Source of the DNA: Robertkochia aurantiaca
GTDB lineage: Bacteria; Bacteroidota; Bacteroidia; Flavobacteriales; Flavobacteriaceae
Reading direction: 5' to 3'
DNA: 64,000 nt
Assembly: GCF_020166495.1 (NCBI RefSeq)
Contig: NZ_JAINZS010000001.1
Location: forward strand, 310,001-374,000
In this document: piece after piece, positions 1 to 8,287 of the stretch
Layout of the letters: each line of letters opens with the position of its first letter
Numbering within the stretch: position 1 is the stretch's first letter
Made by a program: the position numbers and the translations under genes
Notes under the pieces: model-generated
What the model saw: the letters and a program-made list of their open reading frames with translations, nothing else
Database searches by the model: none
What the model was told of the DNA's origin: nothing

Positions 1-1380
1 CAGTTCCTTTTCGACCATGGTTTCTGTCGTTTCCATCTTAATACCGTGGGTTTTAAGCTTGTTTATGATATCCTGCCATTGAGCCGGGATCCAGTAGGCC
101 TTTGGAACGCTAACCTCCTTCATAGGCTTGTTCATCCTGAAAACCGGTATTTCTTTTTGCATGGGCTCTCCCAGCCATTCCACATACGACCTGCCGGTTA
201 TGTCTGAAATCCTCGCTCTGCTCTTTATTCCTCTGAAAAGAATAGTATCTGAAGCCGTCGGGTTGTAGCCATATTCCAGTACCAATGACTGAGGCCTTAG
301 ATTTTTATCACTCTCGATGGCAGCACGGAGTTGCTCTTTTTCTGCTGTCAGTAATCTGAGGCTTCCTTCGATGAGCACGTAAGTGCCCAGTACCCTTCTT
401 CTGAATGGCTTCAGACTGTGATTTTCAATGAGAACGGTGGGAAGGTGACGGGCATCTCCATAGGCATTGGAAAACCTGGGTGAAAAGGCAAACTCCACAT
501 TACCGTCACTGAAATCTTTTCCGTTTCTGGCAAACAGCAAAGGTCCCGGGATATGACCATGATCAGCAAGCACCCGGTCTATCTCTGTTCGGTAGCTTTT
601 CTCAAGCCATTCTTCAACAGCAGGTGAATACCCGGTATCGCCTGTATAACCGTAGGTGATGTCGTATTGATAGTCAGCCCCGTCGGTTACATGAACATCG
701 ATATACAGATCAGGATCATACTGGTTGATAACCCCGATCACGGCCTGAATCCCTTCGGTTTCCATTTTACTGTAATCCCTATTCAAATTCAGATTCCTTG
801 AATTCGTACGCCAGCCCATTTCCCTGGGACCGCGCTGGTTCACACGACCATAACGGCTTCTTCTCTCATGACCGTCGGTATTGAGAATGGGAATAAAGAG
901 CAGTCGGCTGTTTTCTAAAATTTCCTTTTTGTTTCCGTGAGCCATGTCTCTCAACAGCATCATGCCGGCATCTTTTCCGTCGATCTCTCCCGAATGTATA
1001 CCAGCCTGAACCAGCAGAACAGGCACTTCAGATGCTGCGATCTCTTCCGCAGAGAAAAGACCGTCACCTGAAGCTATAATCATTCTGATCTCTCTTCCCT
1101 GGGCACTCTTGCCTATCACTACAGATCTCAGAATTTCTGAACTTTCACAAAGCTCATTCAGCCAATTCATGGTTTTCTGGTAATCGGGCGATTCGATATA
1201 TCCCGATATTTCGAAAGGAGTGGCCCATTCAGCATCGGCTGTTTTGAGAAGTTTCTCGCTTTCTCCCTCCCAATTTCCCAACGGAGGCATCACGTCTTGA
1301 GCCAAAACCGGGCTGGATATTAGTACACAAAAGAGGTATATGAATAAAAAAGTGACGAACGTAAGAAACCGGGATAGCAT
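1..1380 (-). CDS. Zinc carboxypeptidase, peptidase M14 family (partial, C-terminus beyond window)
   Basis: The first 460 codons are present; the gene continues past the left edge. It opens with a signal peptide (hydrophobic residues 4-26 ending SSPVLAQ), so the product is exported. Zinc ligands H129 and E132 are seen in the motif HSGE (VQAGIHSGEIDGKD), followed by the substrate-pocket run NTDGHERRSRYGR, NLNRDY and a third-ligand region YIDVHVTDG. These are hallmarks of M14 metallocarboxypeptidases, which remove C-terminal residues from peptides. The start is the only ATG in frame ahead of the signal peptide. The next gene upstream on the same strand is an MtfA-like peptidase 51 bases away, so the two may share a transcript. 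Confidence 0.85.
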   Translation of the reverse strand, partial: MLSRFLTFVTFLFIYLFCVLISSPVLAQDVMPPLGNWEGESEKLLKTADAEWATPFEISGYIESPDYQKTMNWLNELCESSEILRSVVIGKSAQGREIRMIIASGDGLFSAEEIAASEVPVLLVQAGIHSGEIDGKDAGMMLLRDMAHGNKKEILENSRLLFIPILNTDGHERRSRYGRVNQRGPREMGWRTNSRNLNLNRDYSKMETEGIQAVIGVINQYDPDLYIDVHVTDGADYQYDITYGYTGDTGYSPAVEEWLEKSYRTEIDRVLADHGHIPGPLLFARNGKDFSDGNVEFAFSPRFSNAYGDARHLPTVLIENHSLKPFRRRVLGTYVLIEGSLRLLTAEKEQLRAAIESDKNLRPQSLVLEYGYNPTASDTILFRGIKSRARISDITGRSYVEWLGEPMQKEIPVFRMNKPMKEVSVPKAYWIPAQWQDIINKLKTHGIKMETTETMVEKEL

Positions 1381-1431
1381 GTAAGTATTTTTCTGAATTT
1401 CGGCTAAAAGTACGATAAATTGAAAAATGAA

Positions 1432-2205
1432 TCAGATCACGTACATTCTGCTTAATATTCCTCGTGGGCGTGAAAGAGCAGGGTTAGCTACAATGCGGGG
1501 ATCCTGGTTCAGCAACGAACATAGTGCTTTAAACAATTTCTTTTCTTTGGAAATGAAGTCATGAGGCTCTTCAAAAAAGCTTTCAAGTGAAACAGCAAAT
1601 AACTCCATCAGATTGGTTCCTGCATATTTACGCAATACCTGATGATCTTTTTGTCTTACCTCCTCCAGCTGAACACGGGCTTCTTCCAGCCAGTCATATA
1701 ATTTGCTGTCGCTAAAGAATTTCAGAAATCCTGCACGCTTGGCATTTTCAATGACCAGGCAATGCCCGAATTCATGTATTGCCAGGTTGATCGCATCAGA
1801 GGTATACCTGAATCCATGTGCCACCTCCGGCCAGGTCATTGTAACCTTTTTGAACCTTGCATTTACGTCGCCCGTGAAATAGTGGGGAATATTCGCATAT
1901 GAATATTCTTTGGGAGTCACCACTATGGTTTTAAAGCTCAGAAGTCGAAAATTACTGTATCCGAAGGTTAGTTGTACAAAAGCACTGGATATCACAAATT
2001 GAATCTCATTGGTCAGTCTGAGTCCGGGAAGAGCAACGAAATTCATATTCTTATTGAACAGAAGTGTACGAACAATAAAAACCTGTTGATTGGGCACAGA
2101 AAGCATGCGAAAATAATGATTGTATTTTCGCAATACCCGGTGGCATTCTTCCTTTTCAGAAACCGTAAAGAAGGAACTGAACAATCTGTAACCCAATGAC
2201 CCCAT
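1432..2205 (-). CDS. Zinc-dependent peptidase, MtfA (M90) family
   Basis: A 257-residue protein with the metallopeptidase motif HEFGH near residue 142 (NLAIHEFGHCLVIENA) and a downstream Glu-containing stretch MELFAVSLESFFEEP, which matches the E(F/L)FAV...FFE signature of the MtfA/M90 family. E. coli MtfA is a cytosolic aminopeptidase-type enzyme linked to sugar-transport regulation through Mlc. That regulatory role should not be assumed here, because Bacteroidota lack the same circuit. The hydrophobic N-terminal stretch (residues 3-15) is short and not a clear signal. The family assignment is firm from motif spacing and length. The substrate is unknown. Confidence 0.75.
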   Translation of the reverse strand: MGSLGYRLFSSFFTVSEKEECHRVLRKYNHYFRMLSVPNQQVFIVRTLLFNKNMNFVALPGLRLTNEIQFVISSAFVQLTFGYSNFRLLSFKTIVVTPKEYSYANIPHYFTGDVNARFKKVTMTWPEVAHGFRYTSDAINLAIHEFGHCLVIENAKRAGFLKFFSDSKLYDWLEEARVQLEEVRQKDHQVLRKYAGTNLMELFAVSLESFFEEPHDFISKEKKLFKALCSLLNQDPRIVANPALSRPRGILSRMYVI

Positions 2206-2280
2206 GATAATTACCTGATCGGATTCTCTATAAAACTACGGTTTTTTATTCTTACCTGGTGTTAAGCCCGTTCTAAAGCA

Positions 2281-2643
2281 TCAGCAACGGAGCAAAAGCA
2301 GATCGCCGTAAAACAACAACAATAACACTAAAAGTACACAGGGAAGAAAAGTCGTCGATATCATGGTCATTATTCCGGTGGTAAAGATCAGAACCAGTGA
2401 ACAAATAATCAGTCCCGTACCAAATTTCAGCACTCTCTCTGTTCTGTTCATTTCGCGAAACATGCTTGATATGAAGAAGGGAACCAGATAAGCCAATAAA
2501 AATGCCCCTGCGCGACTGTTGAGATTGGCATTTGCATCCAAGGTCAAAAATGCAAAAACACCTGTAATGAGAGAATTAAGAATAATTAGAAATGAATAAT
2601 GGGCGATATAACTCAGGAAGTTTTTGGAATAAAGAAAATTCAT
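2281..2643 (-). CDS. Small integral membrane protein, unknown function
   Basis: A 120-residue protein that is nearly all hydrophobic: about four transmembrane helices (roughly residues 8-32, 45-60, 70-92 and 95-117), with a short polar loop containing REMNRTERVLKF between helices 2 and 3. No catalytic motif is visible and I do not recognise the family. It lies 75 bases upstream of the MtfA-like peptidase on the same strand and may be co-transcribed with it. It could be a polytopic accessory protein of the neighbouring peptidase, but nothing in the sequence proves that. Confidence 0.6.
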   Translation of the reverse strand: MNFLYSKNFLSYIAHYSFLIILNSLITGVFAFLTLDANANLNSRAGAFLLAYLVPFFISSMFREMNRTERVLKFGTGLIICSLVLIFTTGIMTMISTTFLPCVLLVLLLLFYGDLLLLRC

Positions 2644-2904
2644 AGATTATTTCTTTCCCCTATCATGCTTTCAGCGTACCTGAAGATACGGGCATTATCT
2701 CAAATGTAGGAAATTCTGACTTCAACTACATATGGATATCCGTAAAGGAAGCCCGTTTTCATTTTGTGGTAATTGCTAAAAGTTAAAGGTATCCTGAATT
2801 GGCGCCGGCAAAAATTTGATAACGCATTAATAATCATTATATTATTAAGTAAAGATTTCTATAAGTAAGAAATCCCGCTAACCAAAAACTAAAAAATAAA
2901 TTTT

Positions 2905-4881
2905 ATGAAAAATCTTATTTTCTATGTAGGATTATCGATTATACTTCTGATATCCTGTAAGGAAGAGGCACAGATCACCTCAGGTGATGAATCAGAGGTG
3001 CCATCTGTAACCCGTATAACGAACAACAGTGATAATGAGACGAATGTCTCGTATTCTCCAGACGGAAGGCTCCTGGCTTATGTATCAGATAAAAACGGCA
3101 AAGAAGCCATCTATGTGCAGAATCTGGAAACCGGGGAAACCCGTCAAATCAGTGACCCTGCGAATTGGATAGGGTCCATCGACTGGTCGCCTGATGCTAC
3201 CAAAATAGCCTATTCTGCCGACCTGGGTGATATACCGGATATCTATGTAAGCTCAGTGACCGGGGATGCCAGTTCAAAAATGATATCCTCTCCCGGGCTT
3301 GATATGGATCCCAATTGGTCGCCTAACGGGCGCTACCTGGCCTACATCAGTAATTCAGGGGGGCGATTCAACATCTGGGTGGCTAATACCGAGGGAGGAG
3401 ACCCCATACAGTTGACCCGGTCAAAAACGCAGGCTGTAGATCCGGAATGGTCTCCTGACAGTGATCGTATTGCTTATGCTTCAGAGGACAACGGAAACTG
3501 GGATGTTCATATTGTGAATATAGATGATGCCAGTCTTATTGATCTTACTGATTCAGCCATCGATGAGAATCGCCCGAAATGGTCTTCTGATGGTGATCAG
3601 ATAGCTTATTTTGCCAATATCGACGGCAACTGGGAATTGATGGTCACAGAACTTCGGGATGAAACCACCAAGCAACTGACAGAATTCGAAGAAAACGCTT
3701 TTGGTCATCAATGGTCTCCCGATGGTGAATTAATCGCCTTTCTAAGTGATGAAGGCGGTAAAAGAGATATTTGGCTTGTTCCCGCTATTGGCGGAGAAGC
3801 CACCCGCCTGACCAATACAAAAGAGATGGAATCATTTCTCGACTGGTCGCCCGACGGACAAAAACTCGCTTACAGAACCGTCGAAGGGAATTCACACATT
3901 TACAGGGTACCGGCAGCCGGTGGCGAAGCGGTAAAACTTACAGATGGCCTTACGAATGAAGGAGCACTGGACCTTTCATCAGACAATAAATATCTGGTTT
4001 ATGCCATGGAAAAAGACCGGAACTACAATATTTACAAAATGAACCTTGAAACCGGAAACAGTTCAGTGGTTTTCGAACATTCGAATGATGCCTATGACCC
4101 TGTTCTTTCCCCCGACGGAAGCAAAGTCGCTTTTACCGTCTACAGCGGAAGTCAAGGAAATATTTATACAGCACCCCTTGAAGATGGAGAAGCCACCATG
4201 CTCACAGATTCGACCCTCAATGCATTCTCTCCACGTTGGGCACCTGACGGAGAGCACCTCGCATTCATTGCCGATACAGAGAATGGAAATGATGAAATAT
4301 TTGTGATAAACTCATCAAACGGCGAAGCGGAACAATTAACGGAGGGGCGGAACGCCTTTGATCCCCACTGGAGTCCCGATGGAAAAATGATCTACTTCAA
4401 TTCTTTACAAGACGGTGGTGACGTGGCTCAGGTATGGGCGGTTAATGTCGATACAGGTGCTATAAAGCGTATTACAGAAACCGAAAGGTATACGGTAATC
4501 GATGAAGTCTCCAAAGATGGAAAGACCATTTGGGTAAATATTCATGAAGGAGACGGATTTAACATTGGGAAAGTAAGCTCCGCCGGAGGTCCTGTTGAAA
4601 GTGTTATCCAGTCTGAAGGATGGGATACCCAGGCAACCATGGCTGAAGCAGGAGACAGGATCGCCTTTGTTTCCAACCGGGAATCGAAAAACCCGGAATT
4701 ATATACTTCTGACGCCAAGGGAGCAGCCCTGGTTCGTCTCAGTACTGACGGTAATATATCTGAACCGGTATGGTCGAAAGACGGTGAATATATCTACTAT
4801 ATTCATACAGACGAGACAGCAGATATCGAAACCATCGATATGAGCATGGCGTTCACTGATAAGAATAAGGATTCAGAATAA
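2905..4881 (+). CDS. TolB-like PD40 beta-propeller lipoprotein (paralogue 1)
   Basis: A 658-residue lipoprotein: the N-terminus MKNLIFYVGLSIILLISCKE has a lipobox (LISC) for lipidation at Cys18. The rest is a chain of about a dozen PD40/WD40-like TolB repeats with the recurring core WSPDG (also WSPDA, WSPNG, WAPDG, WSKDG) at roughly 40-residue spacing, enough for two beta-propellers. TolB-type propellers act as protein- or carbohydrate-interaction platforms in the periplasm or on the surface. No enzymatic domain is attached. A second copy with the same plan lies at 6011-7984. A strong terminator follows. The ligand is unknown. Confidence 0.8.
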   Translation: MKNLIFYVGLSIILLISCKEEAQITSGDESEVPSVTRITNNSDNETNVSYSPDGRLLAYVSDKNGKEAIYVQNLETGETRQISDPANWIGSIDWSPDATKIAYSADLGDIPDIYVSSVTGDASSKMISSPGLDMDPNWSPNGRYLAYISNSGGRFNIWVANTEGGDPIQLTRSKTQAVDPEWSPDSDRIAYASEDNGNWDVHIVNIDDASLIDLTDSAIDENRPKWSSDGDQIAYFANIDGNWELMVTELRDETTKQLTEFEENAFGHQWSPDGELIAFLSDEGGKRDIWLVPAIGGEATRLTNTKEMESFLDWSPDGQKLAYRTVEGNSHIYRVPAAGGEAVKLTDGLTNEGALDLSSDNKYLVYAMEKDRNYNIYKMNLETGNSSVVFEHSNDAYDPVLSPDGSKVAFTVYSGSQGNIYTAPLEDGEATMLTDSTLNAFSPRWAPDGEHLAFIADTENGNDEIFVINSSNGEAEQLTEGRNAFDPHWSPDGKMIYFNSLQDGGDVAQVWAVNVDTGAIKRITETERYTVIDEVSKDGKTIWVNIHEGDGFNIGKVSSAGGPVESVIQSEGWDTQATMAEAGDRIAFVSNRESKNPELYTSDAKGAALVRLSTDGNISEPVWSKDGEYIYYIHTDETADIETIDMSMAFTDKNKDSE

Positions 4882-4905
4882 ATTCAGTTGTAATATAAAA
4901 ATCTG

Positions 4906-4939
4906 AAAACGGCAGAAGTTGTGATTCTGCCGTTTTTTT
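4906..4939. terminator. Bidirectional rho-independent terminator
   Basis: A hairpin with arms AACGGCAGAA and TTCTGCCGTT, a 7-base loop, a run of seven T on the plus side and an A-run on the other. It sits between convergent genes (the PD40 lipoprotein and the small exported protein) and can serve both. Confidence 0.85.
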
Positions 4940-5339
4940 AATTATTGGATTTCGCCGAGGAATAGGATATCCTGTGAAGGCTCCCACCCCATTCTGCTTT
5001 AGCACCCCGGTGCATGGCATTGAAGTATCCTTTGACGATAACCCTTTTTTTCAGGTTCCTTTTTACGAATAATTTCCAGGGCTCATCATACTCAGGATAA
5101 ATCAATACAGCCTCCTTACGTTCTGCACCCTTTAAAGGCTCCAGATATAAAGCGTATTCCTCACCGGCTTTTATCAGGAAGGCTTCGACGGTCACTTTTT
5201 GTCCGTGATATCGTTCAGGATTTGAGGTGATCTTTTTAATACTCACCTTATTGGTTTCGTTGTGATCGGTCAGACCCGAGATCTGTGAAAGGGAATTAAT
5301 GCTGAGTAACAGCAATAAGATACTGACATAAGATTTCAT
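4938..5339 (-). CDS. Small exported protein, possible OB-fold
   Basis: A 133-residue protein with a signal peptide (MKSYVSILLLLLSINSLSQ). The mature part reads ITSNPERYHGQKVTVEAFLI ... RVIVKGYFNAM, the alternating pattern typical of small OB-fold beta-barrels in exported proteins in which a five-stranded barrel begins with NPERYxGKxVxVxG. I would place it loosely with tRNA-anti-like/OB-fold exported proteins and cannot give a ligand. It is convergent with the PD40 lipoprotein and shares its terminator. The preceding gene on this strand (5456-5857) is 116 bases away. Confidence 0.6.
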   Translation of the reverse strand: MKSYVSILLLLLSINSLSQISGLTDHNETNKVSIKKITSNPERYHGQKVTVEAFLIKAGEEYALYLEPLKGAERKEAVLIYPEYDEPWKLFVKRNLKKRVIVKGYFNAMHRGAKAEWGGSLHRISYSSAKSNN

Positions 5340-5455
5340 GGTTGGTATTATTAATGGGCTACCACAATAAACGAAATTTATTTGAAAGTATTGTACTACA
5401 ATTATATTAAAATAATATGAATATAATGCAAAATGAGGGTTAAGCGAAGAGAAAG

Positions 5456-5857
5456 CTAAGGTCTGATTACATGAATTCGTTCGATCAGATCATTTTGAAC
5501 CTCGTAAATTAAAACGAGTTCTACCGGATCAGTATTCCCGTTACGTCCGGTTATATACTCATGATCAATGACTTTATTTTGAAATACGATCCTTTTTAAG
5601 ATTTCAGAATGCAGATCGGGAGAATTGGCAAACAAACGTGAATAAAGCTCTCTGATCTCCTCCTTTCCCCTGGCTACGGCCTCACCCCCATTAAAATTCA
5701 ATATCACCGCATTCTGGGATATCGTTTTGAGAAAACCCTCGATATCTCTTTGATTATAATGGTCAAGATTATTCTGTACCACTGTCTCTGCCTTTGGTTG
5801 CGCTTTGCTGTTCATAGAGAAGAAAATCAGGAGTAAAAAAGGGATATATACCTTCAT
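5456..5857 (-). CDS. Exported SnoaL/NTF2-like protein
   Basis: A 133-residue protein with a signal peptide ending KAQ (residues 1-19). The mature domain has the NTF2-like cone-fold pattern: an N-terminal helix (VVQNNLDHYNQRDIEGFLKTIS), then NAVILNFNGG, GKEEIRELYSRLF, and C-terminal strands VELVLIYEVQNDLIERIHVI. Proteins of this kind (SnoaL-like, ketosteroid isomerase-like) bind small hydrophobic ligands or serve as scaffolds. No clear catalytic Asp/His dyad can be assigned by eye. It is divergent from the second PD40 lipoprotein, whose promoter lies in the shared upstream region. Confidence 0.7.
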   Translation of the reverse strand: MKVYIPFLLLIFFSMNSKAQPKAETVVQNNLDHYNQRDIEGFLKTISQNAVILNFNGGEAVARGKEEIRELYSRLFANSPDLHSEILKRIVFQNKVIDHEYITGRNGNTDPVELVLIYEVQNDLIERIHVIRP

Positions 5858-5948
5858 ATCGATAGCTTGATGTCTGTAAAAATAAACAAAACCCTACATA
5901 AACAACTCATTTTCAGAGACAAACATATATTTCAATTAATTTCTTTAC

Positions 5949-5956
5949 TATCTTTA
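5949..5956 (+). promoter_or_regulatory. Bacteroidota-type -7 promoter element (TATCTTTA)
   Basis: TATCTTTA lies 54 bases upstream of the chosen ATG of the PD40 lipoprotein at 6011 and matches the -7 consensus TAnnTTTG except for the last base. The same octamer precedes several other genes in this window. It lies inside the longest possible reading frame, which supports the downstream start. Confidence 0.45.
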
Positions 5957-6010
5957 ATATTCTCCTTCCTTACCTGCCAAAATAATATCACTAATTTAAA
6001 TCAACCAATC

Positions 6011-7984
6011 ATGAAATTCAAAATTTCGCTTTTATGCATGTTAGCCCTTGCATTTTCCTGTAAGCAGGAGCAGAAATCAACCCCTGCTGAAGAGGAGACC
6101 ACCGAGGTTTCAATAACAGAGACCGACCAGGGAGAGGGCCTTTTTGATGAAGAAGGTATCGAAACAAATCCTGAATACTCCCCTGACGGAAATTTCCTTG
6201 CCTATATTTCTGATAAGGAAGGAAAACGAGCAATTTTCAAAAAGAACCTTGAGACCGGAGAAACGATACGATTAACCGAGCCTGTAAACTGGCTGGGAAA
6301 CCTCTCATGGTCTCCCGACGGTACCAAAATCGCTTTTTCCTCAGATGAAGGAGCCATTCCTGATATATTCATCGTGAACAGTGACGGAAGCGAAAAAAAG
6401 CGAATTGTTGACCTGGAGGGCCTGGAGTTCAATCCGAAATGGTCTCCTGACGGCTCGAAAATAGCATTTAACAGCAATAAGGGCGGGACTATGAATGTAT
6501 GGATGATCGATCTGAATGGCGGCGAACCCCTGCAATTAACTGAGGTGAGCACCCGTGTAAACCGCTTCTCATGGTCTCCCGACGGGACTTCTATTCTATT
6601 TGATTCAAAGGATGGAGGAGACTGGAATGTTCATATGCTGAACATTGCCGACGGAACCATCACCACGCTCACCCAGTCATCTGAAGATGAGAACCGACCT
6701 TCATGGTCTCCGGATGGGAATCAGATCAGTTATTACTCGAAAAAGGACAGTGTCTGGAACCTGGTCATTCAACCACTCCGGGCAGGAGAGCCGAGGTTTA
6801 TTACCAGCCTTGAGAGAAATGTTTTCGGGGAGCAATGGTCTCCCAAGGGAGATCAGATCGCATTCATCTCACATGATGAGGAAAACAGGGATATATGGAC
6901 GGTAAGACTTACTGATGGCAATCTGACAAGACTCACCGATGACATGGAAGAAGAATACGATCTTACCTGGTCTCCTGACGGAAACACCATCGTTTACCGG
7001 AAACAAAGCAGCGATGAGAATCTTTATAAGTACACCCTGGCAGACAATCAGTTAAGCCCATTGACAACCACAGCGAATGATGAGTTTGATGCGCAGTTGA
7101 CCCCTGCAGGAGACAAACTCGTTTTTACAAGGGAAGAAAACGGTCGTGAAGATCTAATGGTTATGAGCCTTGAATCGGAAGATATCCAGACGCTGGTAGA
7201 CACTGAAGATGATGTTTATGACCCACAGATCTCTCCTGACGGGTCACAGGTGGCTTATGTCAAGATATCAGGAAATATTCCCAATGTTTGGGTGGTTCCT
7301 ATTGATGGCGGACAGTCTGTACAGCTCACTGCCTCCCTGAAAGGAGCCTTTTATCCAAGATGGTCTCCCGACGGAAATTATATGGCATATATCGGAGTCA
7401 CGCCTGACGGACATGAAGAACTCTTCACCGTCGAAATGAATGGTGGGCTGCCCATCAAGATCACCAATGCCAGAATGGTATTCGGTGCCGTATGGAGCAA
7501 TGACAGTTCCACCCTGTATTACAATACCGGGTCTGCGGAAAACAGTAAGAGCCAGGTCTGGAAAGTTCCCCGTAATGGTGGTATTACCACCCAATTGTCA
7601 ACAACCGATGATTATGTGGTGGTTGAAGGGGTCTCTGATGATGGTTCTACCCTTTACCTTACCCTTCATAATGGTGAAGCTTTCAATATAGGTACCATGC
7701 CTGCTTCAGGCGGACCGATCAGCACCCTGGTGGGCTCTCCGCATTGGGATGTGGATCCCCTGCTCTCTCCGGGAGGTGAAAAACTGGCCTTCGCATCAAA
7801 TCGGGGTGGGGCGTTTTTTGACCTTTATCTCATGCATATGGAAGGAGAATCACCTGTAAAAGTAACCGATGGCACCGGAAATATCAGTGAACATGTTTGG
7901 TCTGAAGACGGGAATTTTATCGTTTTCACAAAACAGAATATTTCGGCAGACCTCAATGCGATCAATCTCTCTGCTTCCTTATAA
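6011..7984 (+). CDS. TolB-like PD40 beta-propeller lipoprotein (paralogue 2)
   Basis: A 657-residue lipoprotein. I chose the ATG at 6011 because it gives a compact signal peptide MKFKISLLCMLALAFSCKQE with lipobox AFSC. An upstream in-frame ATG at 5867 would add 48 residues carrying a second lipobox-like run (SFLTC), would sit 9 bases from the divergent gene and would overlap the likely promoter. About 14 PD40 repeats follow, with core motif WSPDG, giving the same architecture and nearly the same length as the copy at 2905-4881, so the two arose by duplication. Its function as an envelope interaction platform is inferred from the TolB-type propeller. A strong terminator follows. Confidence 0.8.
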   Translation: MKFKISLLCMLALAFSCKQEQKSTPAEEETTEVSITETDQGEGLFDEEGIETNPEYSPDGNFLAYISDKEGKRAIFKKNLETGETIRLTEPVNWLGNLSWSPDGTKIAFSSDEGAIPDIFIVNSDGSEKKRIVDLEGLEFNPKWSPDGSKIAFNSNKGGTMNVWMIDLNGGEPLQLTEVSTRVNRFSWSPDGTSILFDSKDGGDWNVHMLNIADGTITTLTQSSEDENRPSWSPDGNQISYYSKKDSVWNLVIQPLRAGEPRFITSLERNVFGEQWSPKGDQIAFISHDEENRDIWTVRLTDGNLTRLTDDMEEEYDLTWSPDGNTIVYRKQSSDENLYKYTLADNQLSPLTTTANDEFDAQLTPAGDKLVFTREENGREDLMVMSLESEDIQTLVDTEDDVYDPQISPDGSQVAYVKISGNIPNVWVVPIDGGQSVQLTASLKGAFYPRWSPDGNYMAYIGVTPDGHEELFTVEMNGGLPIKITNARMVFGAVWSNDSSTLYYNTGSAENSKSQVWKVPRNGGITTQLSTTDDYVVVEGVSDDGSTLYLTLHNGEAFNIGTMPASGGPISTLVGSPHWDVDPLLSPGGEKLAFASNRGGAFFDLYLMHMEGESPVKVTDGTGNISEHVWSEDGNFIVFTKQNISADLNAINLSASL

Positions 7985-8005
7985 TATTTTTCACAGAACA
8001 ATTTA

Positions 8006-8035
8006 AAACAGCCGGTTTAATCCGGCTGTTTTTTT
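8006..8035 (+). terminator. Rho-independent terminator
   Basis: A hairpin with arms AACAGCCGG and CCGGCTGTT around a 6-base loop, followed by a T-run, 22 bases after the PD40 lipoprotein stop codon. Confidence 0.85.
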
Positions 8036-8119
8036 ATATCTGTTCTGCCAAAGATGGAAGATTCACAAAACATTGTAAGTATTTAACTATTATTTAAGAA
8101 GAATCTGCGGCAGCCCTGA

Positions 8120-8139
8120 TAGTGCAGGATATGGCACTA
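8120..8139. promoter_or_regulatory. Inverted repeat, candidate operator upstream of the RND operon
   Basis: TAGTGC, 8 spacer bases, GCACTA: perfect 6-base arms about 50 bases upstream of the predicted -33 element. No repressor gene is adjacent. The rest of the gene-free stretch 7985-8287 holds only the terminator and the promoter listed here; I see no other coding potential. Confidence 0.25.
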
Positions 8140-8187
8140 AACTACAGGTTTACAGCCCGTTTCAACTCCTTCTGAACCTATCTCACT

Positions 8188-8219
8188 ATTGATTGAGAAG
8201 GTAAAATACGCTATCTTTA
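8188..8219 (+). promoter_or_regulatory. Predicted promoter of the RND efflux operon
   Basis: ATTG at 8188-8191, a 20-base spacer, then TATCTTTA at 8212-8219: a good fit to the Bacteroidota -33/-7 promoter (TTTG, 19-20 bases, TAnnTTTG). It leaves a leader of about 60 bases before the outer-membrane factor gene. Confidence 0.5.
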
Positions 8220-8287
8220 AGAGACAACGATAACTGCTTACTGATTACAGGTTACGCCTTCATAACTAATCATTAAGAGAGATCTCT

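Noticed and set aside
5867-6010. N-terminal extension of the second PD40 lipoprotein with a second lipobox-like run
   Set aside because: It would start 9 bases from the divergent gene, overlap the likely promoter, and put a second signal peptide after the first. The ATG at 6011 is the better start.
8041-8187. Remnant gene in the gap before the RND operon
   Set aside because: A few codon-like stretches are visible, but stops occur in all frames and no family is recognisable.
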